From Metellina segmentata (taxonomy: Eukaryota > Arthropoda > Arachnida > Araneae > Tetragnathidae), in assembly GCA_947359465.1 (NCBI GenBank), contig OX375873.1, positions 44,674,437 through 44,738,436 on the forward strand: 64,000 bases of DNA, given 5' to 3'. The notes under the pieces are model-generated. The model saw only the letters and a list, made by a program, of their open reading frames with translations, did no database searches and was not told the origin of the DNA. The position numbers were made by a program, and so were the translations under genes. Positions 47,101 through 60,186 of the stretch are shown here, one piece after another (position 1 is the first letter of the stretch; each line of letters opens with the position of its first letter).

Positions 47101-49205
47101 CTAAAATTTAATTTGTTTTAAAGTATTTTCATTTTATTTTCCTCTGTTTCCTACAAATTTCTTCATGGGTTTGAATGTACTTCTATTTATCTTTTGCACT
47201 GTTATTTATTTCCATAAAAGACATACCGAGCAGTCATGATTGATTTTTATCCATTTAGTAAAAATAGCAATTATTCCGAGCATAATGTTTCCAAGGTTTA
47301 AAAAACAGTCATAAAAAGTTTAAAATCCCTATATTTATTGTTTTAAAGCCCTCGTCATTTTAAATGTTTTGCAATTATGAAAAATCGAAAGCAGGAGAGT
47401 TTTTATACTTTAAAAGCACCAGCTACAGCATTGAAAATTTCTACACATATTCTTTAAAACTGTAAATTAATGCAAAAGAGAAAAACATTCGATATCTTTG
47501 GACTATTTTGGTATATTCTGTCTCCCTTAATCAAACAGACCTTACAAAGCTCAAAACTTTTTTTCTGGTTTATGAGGCTTTACATTATTTGGTTACAAAG
47601 TGCTTATAAACTTCTATCGAAAGTTCATAGATTTACATAAAATATACAGCCCTTTATTGGGAAGAATTTTCGAACCTCATACTATAGTATTGGTCTACCA
47701 TTTGTTTTCCAGTTTTTTTTATCGTTCCTGGAAAATTTTTGATTTTAATACTTACGAGGTTTAAATAGTAAAACAACGTTTAGCAGATTAAATTTCTTAT
47801 GTGAATTTAAAATTCACTCTACCTTCCAGACAAACAAATAAAATCATATATGTGCGGAAACATTCAAGACAATTCAGAAGTTTGAGTCAAAAATATAAAA
47901 ACTAAACAAACTAGCCGCTACAAAATGCCATAAAAAGGAAACTTGTATCAAGTAAAAATTAATAAAACACAAGGGCGACGGATACGTCACATTAACAGGT
48001 TACACACTTTACCATTAGACAAAGGTCAACTGGCGAAATCATTGAAATACGTGGGCTTTTTAGCAGTTTTAATACTAGGGTACATTTCCCGGTAAGAGGC
48101 GAAAGGATGGTATCGTTAAAAGACGACATAATTAACTTCCTGCAAAATAAGGTGACTTCGATTATCTTCGTGTTTCGCGGATACCGGTTAGTGCTGTCTG
48201 TTCTTTAATTGAGCCATTAGGGCTGAGGTTGGGGAATTTATGTACCGACGAAGTGTATTGCATTCTCAATAACTACTATTTAATGCGATGAAAACGAAGT
48301 TTTATATTAATTAGGATTGACGAAAGTGGAGTTGTAAATTACACGTTAGAACTGCTAATAACTTTTTTGTATGAAAAATCGATGTTTCATTTAAATTACC
48401 TTGAGTGGGCGTAATATTAAAACTAGAATTTGCATCCGAGCTTTGAAACTAAGTATAAGATATACTTTAAATCTAAAAAATTGTTTGTTTTAAATTGTAT
48501 TTATTAAAAGGAAAGATGGTTGAGTTCGTCTATAGTGCGCATTTACATATCTTGATAAGTTATTTTGTACTGCTTTTTTTACATTATCTTTAAATCTATG
48601 TAGCAATTACACCATCAATTATCGAGTGTGTAATTTAACTTCATGTAGAACAGTGATTTCTAATTCATGGGTTTGATGTAACTAAATCTACTGGCTAGGT
48701 CAAGCCAAATCGATAGTTTAGATGTTTAAGTTTACATTTCTATCGCAAAGATCATTGAGAGTATGATTTGAACATTACAAAAATTATGTTATTGTGTTCA
48801 AATTTAATGCATCCATTTTTAAGAAAACCTTCATGGTGTTTGCCTCTACAAGGATCTACTACTCTCGTCCTTAGAAAACTTAGGAGATCTTGAGATGGAC
48901 GATATATTTCGTCATTAGAGTTAAAATTGACAAACTCTTGCTTCATAAAACAACCGGCAACGGCCTGATGACGAGATTTCTCATCCTTTGTATGATTGGT
49001 TAGATCATTACGAACAAGATGATAATTGGAGGGTTGAGTTTGCCACCCTGGTATTGTCAGCATTGTCCCTTGGTTTAATAGGTTAAGGATTCAAATTCCT
49101 GTTTAGGTAAGAGTTTTACAATAGTACGGAAACCAAATCGGTCCCTGCCTAATAACCTCTTTTGAAACAAAAAAGCTCGTTATAAAGCGACAAACCTAAA
49201 ACCAA
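44106..49205. other. No gene seen
   Basis: Long AT-rich stretch without recognisable coding sequence. A short GC word (ggggccctccccctg, 44841-44855) resembles a Helitron 3' end but lacks CTAG. Confidence 0.5.
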
Positions 49206-49224
49206 TGATTAAGCTGTTTTCCTT

Positions 49225-49356
49225 TGTAGCGAGCTTAGCTACCACTCCAAAACTTAACTTACAAAGGGGTAGTATAAATACCAGTGTAACCCAAATCTAC
49301 CATGAAGTACTTTTTGGTAGACACTAAGTTACGCTGGTTCATTCGCGCTTGCTAAA
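49225..49356 (+). repeat. 5' LTR of the gypsy element
   Basis: Starts tgtagcgagcttagctacca and ends cattcgcgcttgctaaa. It contains a TATA-like box (agtataaatacc, about 49270). The following ttggtgacccggacgtgatt is a primer-binding-site-like sequence. It differs from the 3' LTR at one position (cccaaatct against cccaactct). Confidence 0.9.
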
Positions 49357-49379
49357 TTGGTGACCCGGACGTGATTTCA

Positions 49380-49546
49380 GGCTCAACAACCATTTCAAGG
49401 GTTGATTATCTGAAAATACTGTTATTTCAGCTCCTTCGACATAGCCTCGAAATTTTCCAAGTGCCCAAACCACTGCAAGTGCTTCTCTCTCCGTGGTGGA
49501 ATAATTTCTTTCGGCAGGGGTCACCAATTTAGCAAGCGCGAATGAA
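49380..49546 (-). pseudogene. Gypsy RNase H fragment, inverted relative to its element
   Basis: The minus strand reads [20 protein letters not shown], then [20 protein letters not shown], then [14 protein letters not shown]. This is the RNase H domain of a Ty3/gypsy polyprotein, with the usual YSTTERE block. It runs opposite to the LTRs. At its 5' side (49518-49546) it is fused to an inverted 29-bp copy of the LTR end plus primer-site start (49338-49366). Confidence 0.9.
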
Positions 49547-49549
49547 TAT

Positions 49550-49790
49550 ATGCTAGACAATAACATAATTCGACCTTCAAAATCGCCATGGGCTAGTCCA
49601 CTGCATTTAGTGCATAAAAGAGATGGTACATTACGGCCGTGTGGTGATTATAGAAGGTTAAATGCACAAACTATTCCTGATCGTTATCCTATACCGAGAA
49701 TTGAAGATTTCCAGCATATTTTAAAAGGTAAGAAGATTTTCTCAAAAATTGATTTATTTAAAGCGTATTTTCAAATACCAATAACATGTA
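49550..49790 (+). pseudogene. Gypsy reverse transcriptase fragment
   Basis: The plus strand reads [20 protein letters not shown], then [29 protein letters not shown], and FSKIDLFKAYFQIPI. This is the N-terminal (fingers/palm) part of a Ty3/gypsy reverse transcriptase, with the block KIDL.KAY.QIPI. It stops at ITCK, and the sequence jumps to what looks like the 3' untranslated end. The YxDD catalytic block is missing. Confidence 0.9.
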
Positions 49791-49915
49791 AAAGGCAGCA
49801 CGGCAACTGTAATCTTAATACAGCTCTTACAGTCAAAAGCAAAAATGGCAATCATTCTACAAGTGACGTCAGCTATCGAATTTCGGCAACTGTTAAAATT
49901 CTGGAGGGGGAGTAC

Positions 49916-50047
49916 TGTAGCGAGCTTAGCTACCACTCCAAAACTTAACTTACAAAGGGGTAGTATAAATACCAGTGTAACCCAACTCTACCATGAAGTA
50001 CTTTTTGGTAGACACTAAGTTACGCTGGTTCATTCGCGCTTGCTAAA
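49916..50047 (+). repeat. 3' LTR of the gypsy element
   Basis: Same 132 bp as 49225-49356, preceded by a purine-rich priming tract and followed by the target duplication CCTT. Confidence 0.9.
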
Positions 50048-50490
50048 CCTTCATTTAATTTTGTTAAACTCAAGTCATAAATCTCGAGTCATTTGAAATC
50101 TGTGATATGAGTTTCCTTCAAAACCACTGATTAAGTCGTTTTCATTCAATTTATTTTGTTAAACACAGGCCATACGTTTTATATTCTTTAGAATCTGTGA
50201 CATAAGTTTTATTCACCAGTGATTAATTCGTTTTCATTCAATCTATTTTGTTAAACACAGGCCATACGTTTTAAGTTCTTTAGAATCTGTGACGTGAGTT
50301 TTATTCACCAGTGATTAAATCGTTTTCATTCAATTTATTTTGTTAAACACAGGCCATACGTTTTAAATTCTTTAAAATCTGTGACATGAGTTTTATTCAC
50401 CAGTGATTAAGTCGTTTTCATTCATTTTAGTTTGTTAAACACAGGCCATAAGTCTCGAATTCCATAGAATCTGCGATATGAGTTTTCTTC

Positions 50491-52660
50491 GTGGAAATGG
50501 GATCATGAAAAGCGGTAGAGAATCACTGACTTGAAGTTGTAAAAAAATGATATAGGGATTTGAACACTTTTTCCCGAAAAAGACGTCTTTCTGTACAAGA
50601 TAATCTGAAACGCCATCAGAAAGCTTAACAAGAACAATAGTTGGACGAATCACCTGTCATCAGCCATATCCTTCACACTAACAAATGAAAAAGTTTCGTA
50701 GGTGGGGGAAAACCGGCAAAGAAAAAAAGGGAAGCAGCGTCTTCAAGAAGCTCAGTATGAGATCTTGTAAGGGACTTCAGTCTCGTATCACCCAGAAGTG
50801 ACGACACTTCATCTTAAGGAAGAGTCAAACGGTCCAAAGTGACAAGTTTCCGGATAAACGAGTTCCGAGAATAAGGAGGAAATAAAATAAGGATTTATAT
50901 GGTTTTGGGATTGGCCAAATGGAAGAAAACTTTTAGGAAGAGCACGGATCCGTGGCGTCAGAGACGAAATGCTTGTCGATGAATGGAGGGGAGCAAAGTG
51001 TGATTCTGACACTGACTTATCGACTTCGTTGAGAAATTGGTGACACAAATCAAGAATATGGGTGCTGATGGTAAGGAAGGGATGATCAGAACGGGATTGC
51101 AGAATCTTCAGCTAATAATTCCTATATTTGTAAGATCTCAGAAAAAAAACTTTACAAAATTAAGTAAAGAATTAAATAGACCTATTCAAAACAGTTACTT
51201 CTGCTCAGATTAAAATATTTTTCACATCTATAGATCCAAAGAAGCTTATGTTAAAACCACTTATCTCGTGTCATAGCAATAAAAGTTGGTTTTAAGAGCT
51301 ATGCTACAGCTATATAGCCCAAGTAGTAGGATGTAATTTGTATAACGTTTGTTAAATATTAATTTCACGAATATAGAAGATCTAACTATTTTTGAAATAA
51401 AGAATACGTGTGAGTCCGCCAATAAGAATGTACTTGCTATGTAAGTTATTTATAGATTGTTGTTCAAAATTTGAATACAGAACTAACTAATTTATCAATA
51501 ATTAGTTCACTATCATGCATGAGAGAATTTGAAATTTTATTATATATCATTGTAACCTTTGTCTAGAATAATATTTTACGCAGTAGACTTTCAAAATCAC
51601 TAAAATCGATAGCTAAAGCATTTTTTTTTTAATTTTTGACTTAAAAAATCTAATTTATACCATATTCTATAAGTAACAAAGAACTTTACGAGTGCAATTT
51701 TTTAATGTAGTAACATGGACAACAACAACAATCATGTTATATAAGAATAGTAAGTCTATCTTCAAAATCTCAATTTTCTCAAATTGAGATTTTTGGACAT
51801 TTGCATCAGTTTTTTCTTGATTTCCTTGAAATTTTATTAGATAATCCTTGCAATCTGTGTTATACATATTTTAATATAAATATGCTTTATGTATACTAAT
51901 TAAAATTTTCGTTTTAAATAAAGCAATAATTGCTGTTTGTCAATATTTTAGGTGTTTTTAGTACAAATATTTCTTAGCGTTACAATCACAACACTTACCA
52001 AACAGAGAATTTGGATTAAAGCAAATTATTAAATCATTAAAACAATGAGAACACATGGAAAATTATTTACTTTTAAATGCTGCTTTTATCAAATATTTTG
52101 TTTACGCATTATGTAATAACTTGCCCGACTTATAAAAGTTTGGACCAAATTTCACATACGAATCATTATATCAACATCAAATCACACAATCTACACAACC
52201 CGACAACCTCCTATTATTTTAAAATTCAGCTAATTTGTTGTCCAGTTATGTATGCAAAATTCTGGAAATTTTTAGCTCCCAAATTGCAGTAGAATTTTTA
52301 AGTATACTAATGTTAAGTATAAAAATTGTGGGTTATTTTTCATGATTTTAGACTAACTAAACCTGTGTTGTTAATTGTCCAATCATACGAAATGACAAAT
52401 TATTATGCAGTAAAAGGTATATGCTTTCTAAGGACGTATTATGACTTTTCAAATGATCTTTTGAATTTCAGGGTTATTCAGTTTGACCTTTGATCTGTAA
52501 CTACGGAAAGAGTGCATTTTTTATATATTTTTTTCCAAAAAACATACAAATATATTAAAAGTACACTATATTTATCTTAGTTTTATACAAATTTACTAGT
52601 GGGGCATGCATGAGTTCATAGTTAAAGAATATTCGAAGTAAATAGAAGTACGTCATCAGT
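50491..52660. other. No gene seen
   Basis: Between 50640 and 51110 the DNA is less AT-rich, with a 79-codon minus frame (50809-51048) of unknown kind. The rest is AT-rich and featureless. Confidence 0.45.
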
Positions 52661-53135
52661 ACCCGTAATCATTAGAGCCGCGGTAGCTCAGTCAGTAGAG
52701 CGTCGGGCTCGCATCAGAAGGGTTGTGGGTTCTGTCCTCGGCGAAGCCTACAAGTCTGATGATTGCGAGATCGGCGCTTCGACCTGGCTAAAGACCGCCG
52801 TGTTCACTAATGGTGACTGGGGCACGTTAAATAGGTCGTGGTCACAATGTCCCCCATGTTCCCATACCAAATCAATACCTCTGGGGGTACCTGATCAGGG
52901 GGTTATCAGCCTCTGATTGGGATCTAAATTAAGATATGTGTGAGTGAATGGATGTATGAAAGGGAGCTTCCTGTAAAACGGATGTGTCATGTATGTAGAG
53001 CAAAGTCGGACTTCCTCCCCATGGGGCTCAATAACATGGAAGGCGCACCCCTCTCGCCTCTTGCCGTCTTAGACGGGCCTGGCACTCCTCTGGTCTGCCA
53101 GTGTAGGCATAAGAAACAACAACAACCCGTAATCA
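52661..53135 (+). repeat. Complete tRNA-derived SINE (family B) with target duplication
   Basis: The element proper is 52675-53124. It has the same head, body and (AAC)n tail as the copy at 14605, with scattered substitutions (for example ggcgaagcctacaagtctga against ggcggcgcctgcaattctga). The duplication acccgtaatca is perfect at 52661-52671 and 53125-53135. Open frames inside are chance. Confidence 0.9.
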
Positions 53136-55256
53136 CCTGTACCTTTCGCTCTGTTTGTCCAAACGATATGAAAGATTGCTTAGTTTATAGAAAAAGTACA
53201 ACCTCTGATAATATTTTGCATGGTACTCTGAGTGAAACTTCTGATTATAAGGTCATTCGATTTGTCCTTTGACTTACAATTACAAAAATAGTGTATTTTT
53301 TTCTAAAAAATAAATGTATAAGGTACACTATTTATCTCTGATTACTCAAAGTTTCAAGTTGATACACGCTTGTTTGTAATCATTAAATGGATTGTAGCAA
53401 TTAATTTTGTTATTTAATTCAGCCATTCAAACAATTAAGAAATTTACTAGGAAATATATTCAAACCTGAAAGGTAAAATATCTGTTTAAGTGCGACTAAA
53501 CGATTATTTCCTACTTTGATTGCAGAGAAAAGTTTTCTAATATCCTGAAATGACGTCCAATCGGAGTGAGTCACGGCAATAATAAGACTTTCGAATAAAC
53601 GTTCCACGGGAACAAGCAGAACACTTTTGAATTATGTACAAGTGATAGATATATGAAACACGTATACAATTTTTCAAACAATAGAAACTGATAAGAAACA
53701 TTAAACATTAAAATATATGTATGTTTCATAAGCATATAAATAACACTCCTCAACGGAAAGGGAAAATATTCACATTATTTATTTCGAAATGAAAAATGCA
53801 AATCAGGAAATCAAAAGAGAAAAGCAATCTAAAGCGATCGAACGAAATATGATATGGTTATCGAAACCCCTTTGGAACATCGTTATCCAAAAGCGCATAT
53901 TTCTTTCTATTCTTTTCACGATTGAACCCGATCAGTAGAGCTAGCTAACATATAGAGTGACACCTTGAGAATGGTTTAATTTTAACAGTTCTTCTCAGCA
54001 GACTGTAAATAATATTTGGATACTTTTCCTACGAGAATATTTTAAATAAAACCACCCATATCACAATCACGAAATATGCTGATAGCGTGTAAATATATTG
54101 CTAGTAAGTTTAAAACAATTGAAGCAAGTTGATATATCCAGTCCCTAACCACTTACCAGTAATTGACGATTTCCCCAAATTTCTCATTTAAACTTGCAAA
54201 CGAGTAGTCTGTCAACCGACAATCGTTCATTACCATAACGATAATGAAGAAATGTACTAAACGCTAAACCTCCTATTGCAATGGAACTGAAACTAAACGT
54301 GTGCCAATCAAATCACGATCTGAACTTGTAGACCTGAACTTACACCACGGTAGCAAATAATAAATTTGATACTACAGAAAATATTAATCACTCTACTTTG
54401 GCGAAGAAAGTAGAAATATCTTTAAAAAGCGATTATAAATTAATTCCAGCTCAGTTTTTTCATGAATAGCGTGCATTCATCTGGCAATACATTAGTTCTA
54501 TATAAAATGGTGTCAGAAAGATTACAAGTTTGAAAGATATGGCGCTCATCTATTGCACTCCATATATATGGTAACATTCCAGGTTTGTTTAAACCAACCA
54601 TGCAAACTGAAGAGTCATCATGATTTTCATTTTTCTGCTCTGAAAAGCAGTTGATTAAAATCAAACAAAAGAGAAAAATTGCATCCTCACTATCAGCATA
54701 AGAAATCACGATGAATCAGGGTGCCGTCTGGGAAAAATCACAGGTCGTTCTATGAATGAATAGGTGAACCGATAGCTACACCTCATCGTCTTCCTACAAG
54801 ACTGTAGTAGCGTGACTAAGTGGACCACCCACATTTTTTCACTCGTCTAAAATGATCAGACATTAAAAGAAAAAAAATGTACCTCATCACAGCATTTTCT
54901 TACAACCCGCAAAGTAAAGAAAAAGAAATCGTTAGAGAAGCTAAACTCGACTTGTTTTACTAGGATATCAACGGCAGCCAACGCATTTCAGTGCCTTCGT
55001 GTTCACTAACCACGACTGTAACCTTTTGATGAGACTTGTTTATTTTAATGGAATCTAGAACATTTTTTCAGACAGGAATGGAATTTATCAACATAGAAAT
55101 GGATGGTAACCCCAATTCATAGAAAAAGAGCCGAGTTAAAATGTAATAATAAATAGCAATTAAAACAATACATGACATTAAAACTTTACTCTTGAACGAA
55201 CTTGTGGGAAAACATATGTCTATACGTTTATTTAATAGAATTAATTCGAGTGCACA
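53136..55256. other. No gene seen
   Basis: AT-rich, only short frames without known motifs (54440-54709 minus is the longest). Confidence 0.5.
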
Positions 55257-55275
55257 GTCTCTCTTTCTCTCTCTC

Positions 55276-55368
<93 letters not shown>
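55257..55368. repeat. (CT)n followed by (TA)n microsatellite
   Basis: About 22 bases of CT-rich repeat, then an uninterrupted (TA)n tract of about 89 bases (55280-55368). The apparent ORFs across it, on both strands, are products of the repeat. Confidence 0.98.
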
Positions 55369-55373
<5 letters not shown>

Positions 55374-57289
55374 GCCACATTTTCAAAAAAAGTTGTTTTA
55401 CCCGCATTGCTCGGAAAACTATTTTTCAAAAACGCGTTATCTTTCAACAATTTAAAATTCTAACTACATTTGAACTGATTTTTTGTTATAATTGAACTGA
55501 TTTATTAACAATATCTTGCAAAACTCTTCTTCTTCGAGACTGACATCCTACAACTCCTCCAATCATACAATTCCTACCAATTGTCGTATCGTCAATAACC
55601 CTTTATTTCATTTCGTACTTTTAGCTCTTCTCAATTTCAACGCTCTAGATCATCTCTTCGATGCTCTCCCAAGTTCTCATCTAGATCGAAGTTCAACATT
55701 TTCAAGATTTAAATTAAACAAATTCACTTTTTACTGGACATAACCTAGTGACAGAAAAAAAATCCCACAGTATTAAAAAAACATATCAATACATATTTGT
55801 TTTTCAGTTCTTTTCTTAATCTATCAATTTATTATGATCCCCAAAACCGAGACAAGCCCATTAATCAATTGCTGTACTATCAATAACTATATACTGTCAA
55901 TACTGGAGATTGAGGCCCCTTCGGGACCAGGTTCTCCATGATCTTATCAACACCTTTATAAATTAGATTTAAAATTCCCTGTTTGTGTACTTGAGTTAAC
56001 ACAGCGAAATGTTGTGTTCATATTTGAGAGTTTCTCATGTTTTGTAACTTTGTATTCTTTTGTAAATAGTTCTATATTGTCTTATTTTTGAAACGTTTTT
56101 GTTTTGAATTTCTCTCTTTCAGAATACTCTCAAAAAGTCGAAATTCGACATGCTTGCTTATGTTTCGTTTTTCAAAAATCTGAATTTTTTTCAATGTTTG
56201 GAATTTTGTTTCTGTTTGTAATTATGTTCTCCAGTATTTTACCTACTGTGAACATATTATTCAGTGATTAAATTATAATAAATTATTTTATTTTCTGGAA
56301 AATATCCCAAAACACGGCAATTTAGTGCCATAATATGAATGTTTCGACTAACTTTCCTTTTGTCTTTTGTTGAATCTGCAATGATAAGTTGAATTATGTT
56401 TCATATAAGTAAATAAAATATACAAAAATTCTTTTTAAGTAGTGTGTGTAACTTCTTATTTTCAAATGACCTGAAAAAATAAATAACTTCAAACTCAGAT
56501 GGGTTACGTTAAATTAAAACGGGCAGTCATAGAGTGTAGTTCAAAAATCTTTCTGATTGGACTGTTGAAAAGTCACCTCAGAAAAATCTTTTGTAGTTTA
56601 TCTAACAATAGAAGGTTGCGATGAATATGAAGTGGCTTATATGGATGGATGTATTATGTATATATACACATATCTGACTTTGAAGTAAATTGTAGAAGTT
56701 TTGAAAATGTTAAAACGACGTTGTATGTATAAAATGTTATTTCAATTACAACATCAATGATGTTTGCAGTTTTCTATTAAAAAAACTGATTACTCCAATC
56801 CCTTTACAAGCAACATTTAACCAATTCAAAATGAGCAATTACTAAGAATTCTGCTAGTAAGATACAAAATTTACCGCTATGTAGCTCGATCGTCTATTTC
56901 GCGGATTAGTTTTAATACTTTTGTTTTAAGAAATCCATTAGAATAATATTGCTAAATATTCGAAAAAGAGCTCGCTATTGTAATGAAATTCTTCAGTAGT
57001 CGGATCACAGGGTAATAAGAAATCTGGGAGAAAGGATCCACCCAGAAAAAAAATGTGAGCGAACGCGAAAATAGGTTTAGATTTTAGTAAATACAGAACA
57101 CTCTTCATAAGTGAAAGGATGCAATTGAGGATAATTGTAATAACATGACTGAGATTTGAACTTTTTGCTATCACTTTTGGGAATGAGAATTAAAACAGAT
57201 GTAGTGCCCTTTACAAAATGATTAAAATAATTAAAATTTACATTATTTTTCATGATCCAGATATAATCACTTCGTTTTATCGAAGGTAG
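55369..57289. other. No gene seen
   Basis: AT-rich; no feature recognised. Confidence 0.5.
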
Positions 57290-57470
57290 GTAGGTATTTT
57301 AATTAACGTTGTACTGAAGCAATAAAACGGGCTATTAACGTTGTACTGGAGCAATACAACGGGCTATTAACGTTGTACTGAAGCAATACAACGGGCTATT
57401 AACGTTGTACTGGAGCAATACAACGGGCTATTAACGATGGTTTAGTATCAACACCCAAGTGGTTTAATTG
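57290..57470 (-). repeat. SINE (family A) 3' end amplified into a 32-bp tandem
   Basis: Four 32-bp units attaacgttgtactg(a/g)agcaata(a/c)aacgggct start at 57302, 57334, 57366 and 57398, and the ordinary SINE-A 3' body follows at 57430 (attaacgatggtttagtatc). Units 1 and 3 carry ctgaagc, units 2 and 4 ctggagc, so a 64-bp dimer was duplicated after a first unit duplication. Confidence 0.85.
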
Positions 57471-60186
57471 AAAAATGCTCTCAATAGTAAGATAATGCCA
57501 TCATTCCAATTAAAACAAATGTATCGTTTCTACACAAAATTGAATTTGAGAATTAAAGAAAGTTCTTGAGGGTAGTGCGTTCTCAAAGAAATGAAAATCC
57601 ATGTTTATTGACCACACGCAATATTATTTATCTCGGAAATAATCTGGTATTTTTAAATTTTGTTCTACTTTTAATTGTAAGTTTCAGCAACTATGCAATA
57701 TCGTGGGACAAAAAGAATTGCCGATTAATATCTTTCTAACAACTATTTTTCTCACGCCTACTTACGATTAGTGTTTCTTTCGTTCTATTTTCTTTAATAT
57801 GCTTACCATTTTCATCACATGTAACAACCACACAAGGAATTAAGTAGAGTAAAGCACGTTTTTTGCTGATAATATTCATGTTAGAAACATTTGAGAAAGG
57901 AGTTTTTAACTCCGTTTTAGTGACAGAAGGTCAAGATTACCTATTTTACGAATTGAAGCTATATTTAAGCAGTTTATTATACCTATTAGAAATTTACTAA
58001 AAACAGCAATTTCATTTCTAAAAAAACCGCTGTCAAATCGATCATCCATTTTTTGAAAAATGATATTAGCTTAACGTTGCTTTTTTTACTAAGGATATTC
58101 AATTTTGAAACAAGTAGAATGTCCAAGAAAAAATATATTATTTTTAAGAAAATTCATGAATTTCTTAAATAAATTTGTCATCCTTCCCTTAAAGATGGTG
58201 AAAATTAAGCTATATTAAAACAATGTAACTTGATAGCAATGTCAGAGTTCCTTTTGTGGATTAGGTTAATAGAAGAGTATATAGGTTAAAGAAATGCAGA
58301 ATTGTACACGACCTGAATATATCGAACTTAATACCTTTTTAACACACACATGCCTTTGATAACTATTACTACTTAATATTTTTCGACTTCGTTTCTTTAA
58401 GAAATTAAAAGAAATACATTCAAGTTTTCTTCTAATAGTATTTCAAATAGTATCTAAAAAGAACAATTTCATATTGATGTGACTGAATGAAACATGACCG
58501 ACAAGTCATGAACGAATTTTAAAATATTTTGACTTAATTCAAATAATTATTAAATAATTAATTATATACCTAACTACATTAATTAATTTTAATTACCTAT
58601 ATTACTTTTTGTAATCGAGAAAAAAGCATTATGAGTCAGGACAACTCTGCGCTTGATGAAAAGATTAGAAACTATAATACAGCATATCAATCCAGGAATA
58701 TCTCATGGACAGTAGCAAAAAAACTAAGAGTCTAGCACTCTTTAGTATCCGCCTATAATTCATTCACTTAGACACACTCAACCATTTACAAGAACTAAAG
58801 TTAACTGTGGCCTAAATGAAGCTATATAGTTAACAAACAATTGAAGGGGTGAGTGAAAGAAGGGATACTATGCCATTTTTATAGTTTCGAGGTATTTGGC
58901 CTCAAAGTCAATCATACTACATGAGTTAGTATGAGTTTGGGATTGGTGTTGTAAGTATTCGCTAAATAATCGATAGATTGCTCTAGTTGTCAACACACAT
59001 CGTACCTCACCCCAAGGCAACTTCAACTATGCAATAATCCCAAAATGTAAACAAATGTCACATAACCCCTTCTTCCACTCAACACTTCAGTTATTTAGAG
59101 ATAAACAATTGGGTAGTTTATGAGGGTATAGTTATACGCACGATAAAAGATTCGCAAGGTTACGATTTAATACTTTAATTATAATTCTATGTCCTTAAAA
59201 ATTACGATGTGTTGCTTAATATATTTGTTTGAGAATTCCTCATACATTGCAATGCATATAACGAAGGAAAAGAATACCAGAAAGAGGCTAATACTTTGAT
59301 TGTTTGCTTTATATTTCTTTCAGTCAAATATTGATAGTTTTGAATGCAATCTAACTGATTTCTTACACACAATGTACAATATCACTCAATAACGCAATAT
59401 ACGAACGTTGCATGTTAAGCACTACTAATTATACTATGTATTCTATTTTAAGGTTCAGCCCCACCCCCTTTTAATAGCCTCAGTACCAGGTTAAATATCG
59501 GAGTCTGAAACTAGGTTGAGATATCAGGACTTTTGATATACCAATGTATCCTAAGTATAAGTATCTTCTATCATAAGTGAAAATTGGGAAAATGTATTAT
59601 TTTGGCTACTACTTTACACTCTATTCAACAACTCTATCATACATTCGAGGAAGATTTACCTTCTTAAGCTTCGAAAACAGATTTCGCATTACATTCGGTT
59701 CATAAACTTTATGTCATGGACCCCTCTCCTCACTGGTCTCAGTGTACCAGGATACCACCAATCCTACTGTAGTGGTACGGCCCTTGAACACAAGTACATT
59801 TTAACTAAAAATATTAATCAAGTTTTCAATCGAAACTGCCTAGAAATAGAAATTTTAAAACAATAATAAATAGACTACGAAAACTTTTTTACCTGACTAT
59901 CGCCAAAAGTATTTTTGATATTAAAGGAATGGTTTACTGTTAATCGACGGAAATAGTTTCAATAAATAATTCCACGACAAACACGAAATATCATTATAAA
60001 CAGACAAATTTACTTCTAAGCAATTAAAAACTCATTTAAGTAAACAATATTAAGTGCTTTAGAAAAGTGTTACATACGAGTTTAGTCAAATACGTTCATC
60101 AGAGACACTGGTAAAACGTCAATTTCAATCAAAAACAAAATTAGAGCAAATTACATAGTCCACGATTTCACTAGATGTGAATTTGT
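57471..60186. other. No gene seen
   Basis: AT-rich; no feature recognised. Confidence 0.5.

Larger units (their letters stand above)
49225..50047 (+). mobile_element. Small rearranged Ty3/gypsy retrotransposon, 823 bp
   Basis: Two 132-bp LTRs, almost identical, flank 559 bp of internal sequence. CCTT precedes the 5' LTR (49221-49224) and follows the 3' LTR (50048-50051), a 4-bp target duplication. The tandem array in which it sits confirms this, because the unit reads through when one CCTT is removed. Internally there are only a primer-site-like start, an inverted RNase H piece, a forward reverse-transcriptase piece and a purine tract (ggagggggagtac) before the 3' LTR. It cannot encode its own proteins. 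Confidence 0.9.
49206..50490. repeat. Tandem array, 92-bp unit, about five copies, interrupted by a retrotransposon
   Basis: Units start gattaag(t)cgttttcatt and contain tattttgttaaacacaggcc and tagaatctgtgacatgagtt. The anchor falls at 50129, 50221, 50313 and 50405, exactly 92 bp apart. The first unit starts at 49206 and is broken at 49224 by the gypsy element, resuming after 50047 with ccttcatttaattttgttaa. Confidence 0.9.

Noticed and set aside
49081..49130. tRNA-like B box (ggattcaaattcc)
   Set aside because: No A box at a sensible distance and no match to the other SINEs.
55202..55495. Long open frames on both strands across the (TA)n tract
   Set aside because: Alternating TA has no stop in the IYIY reading, so the frames are a product of the repeat.
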